Positions 6,766-6,788 of a stretch of 6,788 bases of DNA are shown piece by piece. Location: positions 1 through 6,788 of the forward strand of contig DXOJ01000428.1 of NCBI GenBank assembly GCA_019412865.1. The letters run 5' to 3'. The translations under genes were made by a program, and so were the position numbers. The number at the start of each line of letters is the position of its first letter. Position 1 is the first letter of the stretch. The notes beneath the pieces are model-generated. The model was given only the letters and a program-made list of their open reading frames with translations, was not told where the DNA came from and did no database searches. Source of the stretch: Bacteroides sp. Its GTDB lineage: Bacteria; Bacteroidota; Bacteroidia; Bacteroidales; Bacteroidaceae.

Positions 6766-6788
6766 ATGGATATCGGGAGTAAGGTAAA
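6766..6788 (+). CDS. Possible 5' end of a further gene, cut by the window edge
   Basis: An ATG at 6766 opens a frame (MDIGSKV and onward) that has no stop before the window ends. It is preceded by GGAGG at 6755-6759 with a 6-nt spacer, a good Shine-Dalgarno match although Bacteroidota rely on these less. The other nearby ATGs close at once: the frame from 6734 stops after 17 codons at 6785 and the frame from 6750 stops after 10. Only seven full codons are visible, so no product can be named and the gene itself is uncertain. Confidence 0.25.

Noticed and set aside
6734..6787. Short frame MLKRINDGG and onward, 17 codons
   Set aside because: It stops at 6785 and shows no sign of being a leader peptide; the overlapping frame from 6766 with GGAGG upstream is slightly better, though also weak.

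Overview
The window looks like chromosomal or accessory DNA of a gut-type Bacteroidota, most likely Bacteroides or a near relative. The evidence is moderate GC with A-rich translation starts that mostly lack Shine-Dalgarno sequences, lipoprotein signals ending in Ser-Cys-Gly, and a promoter that matches the Bacteroides -33/-7 consensus exactly (TTTG, 20 bp, TAATTTTG). No RNA gene, CRISPR array, transposase or integrase is visible.

Positions 39-6103 hold a tight plus-strand operon of four genes for a tripartite heavy-metal RND efflux pump. In order they are a small His-rich lipoprotein (39-284), a lipid-anchored periplasmic adaptor of the CusB/CzcB type (303-1808), a 1034-residue inner-membrane RND permease of the CusA/CzcA family (1827-4931), and a TolC-family outer-membrane channel (4928-6103). 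The first two gaps are 18 nt each and the last two genes overlap by 4 nt (ATGA). The permease would take up divalent or monovalent metal from the periplasm and expel it through the adaptor and channel, driven by protons. The His-rich lipoprotein and the His clusters at both ends of the adaptor probably gather or buffer metal for it. The permease lacks the methionine triad of E. coli CusA, so a copper/silver label is not supported; zinc, cobalt, nickel or cadmium is more likely, but the substrate is unproven.

Positions 6104-6258 are intergenic. They hold a probable terminator with a long stem closing the operon (6120-6184), then a near-ideal Bacteroides promoter (6195-6226). That promoter drives a separate small gene (6259-6633) for an exported His-rich protein with a PHHHH motif and a C-terminal RAPPF motif, of the kind commonly found beside metal-efflux operons. 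After it comes a perfect 9-bp inverted repeat (6671-6698), and possibly the first codons of another gene at the window edge (6766-6788).

Overall this is a recognisable metal-resistance locus rather than a wholly new system. The least explained parts are the His-rich accessory proteins and the metal specificity of the permease.
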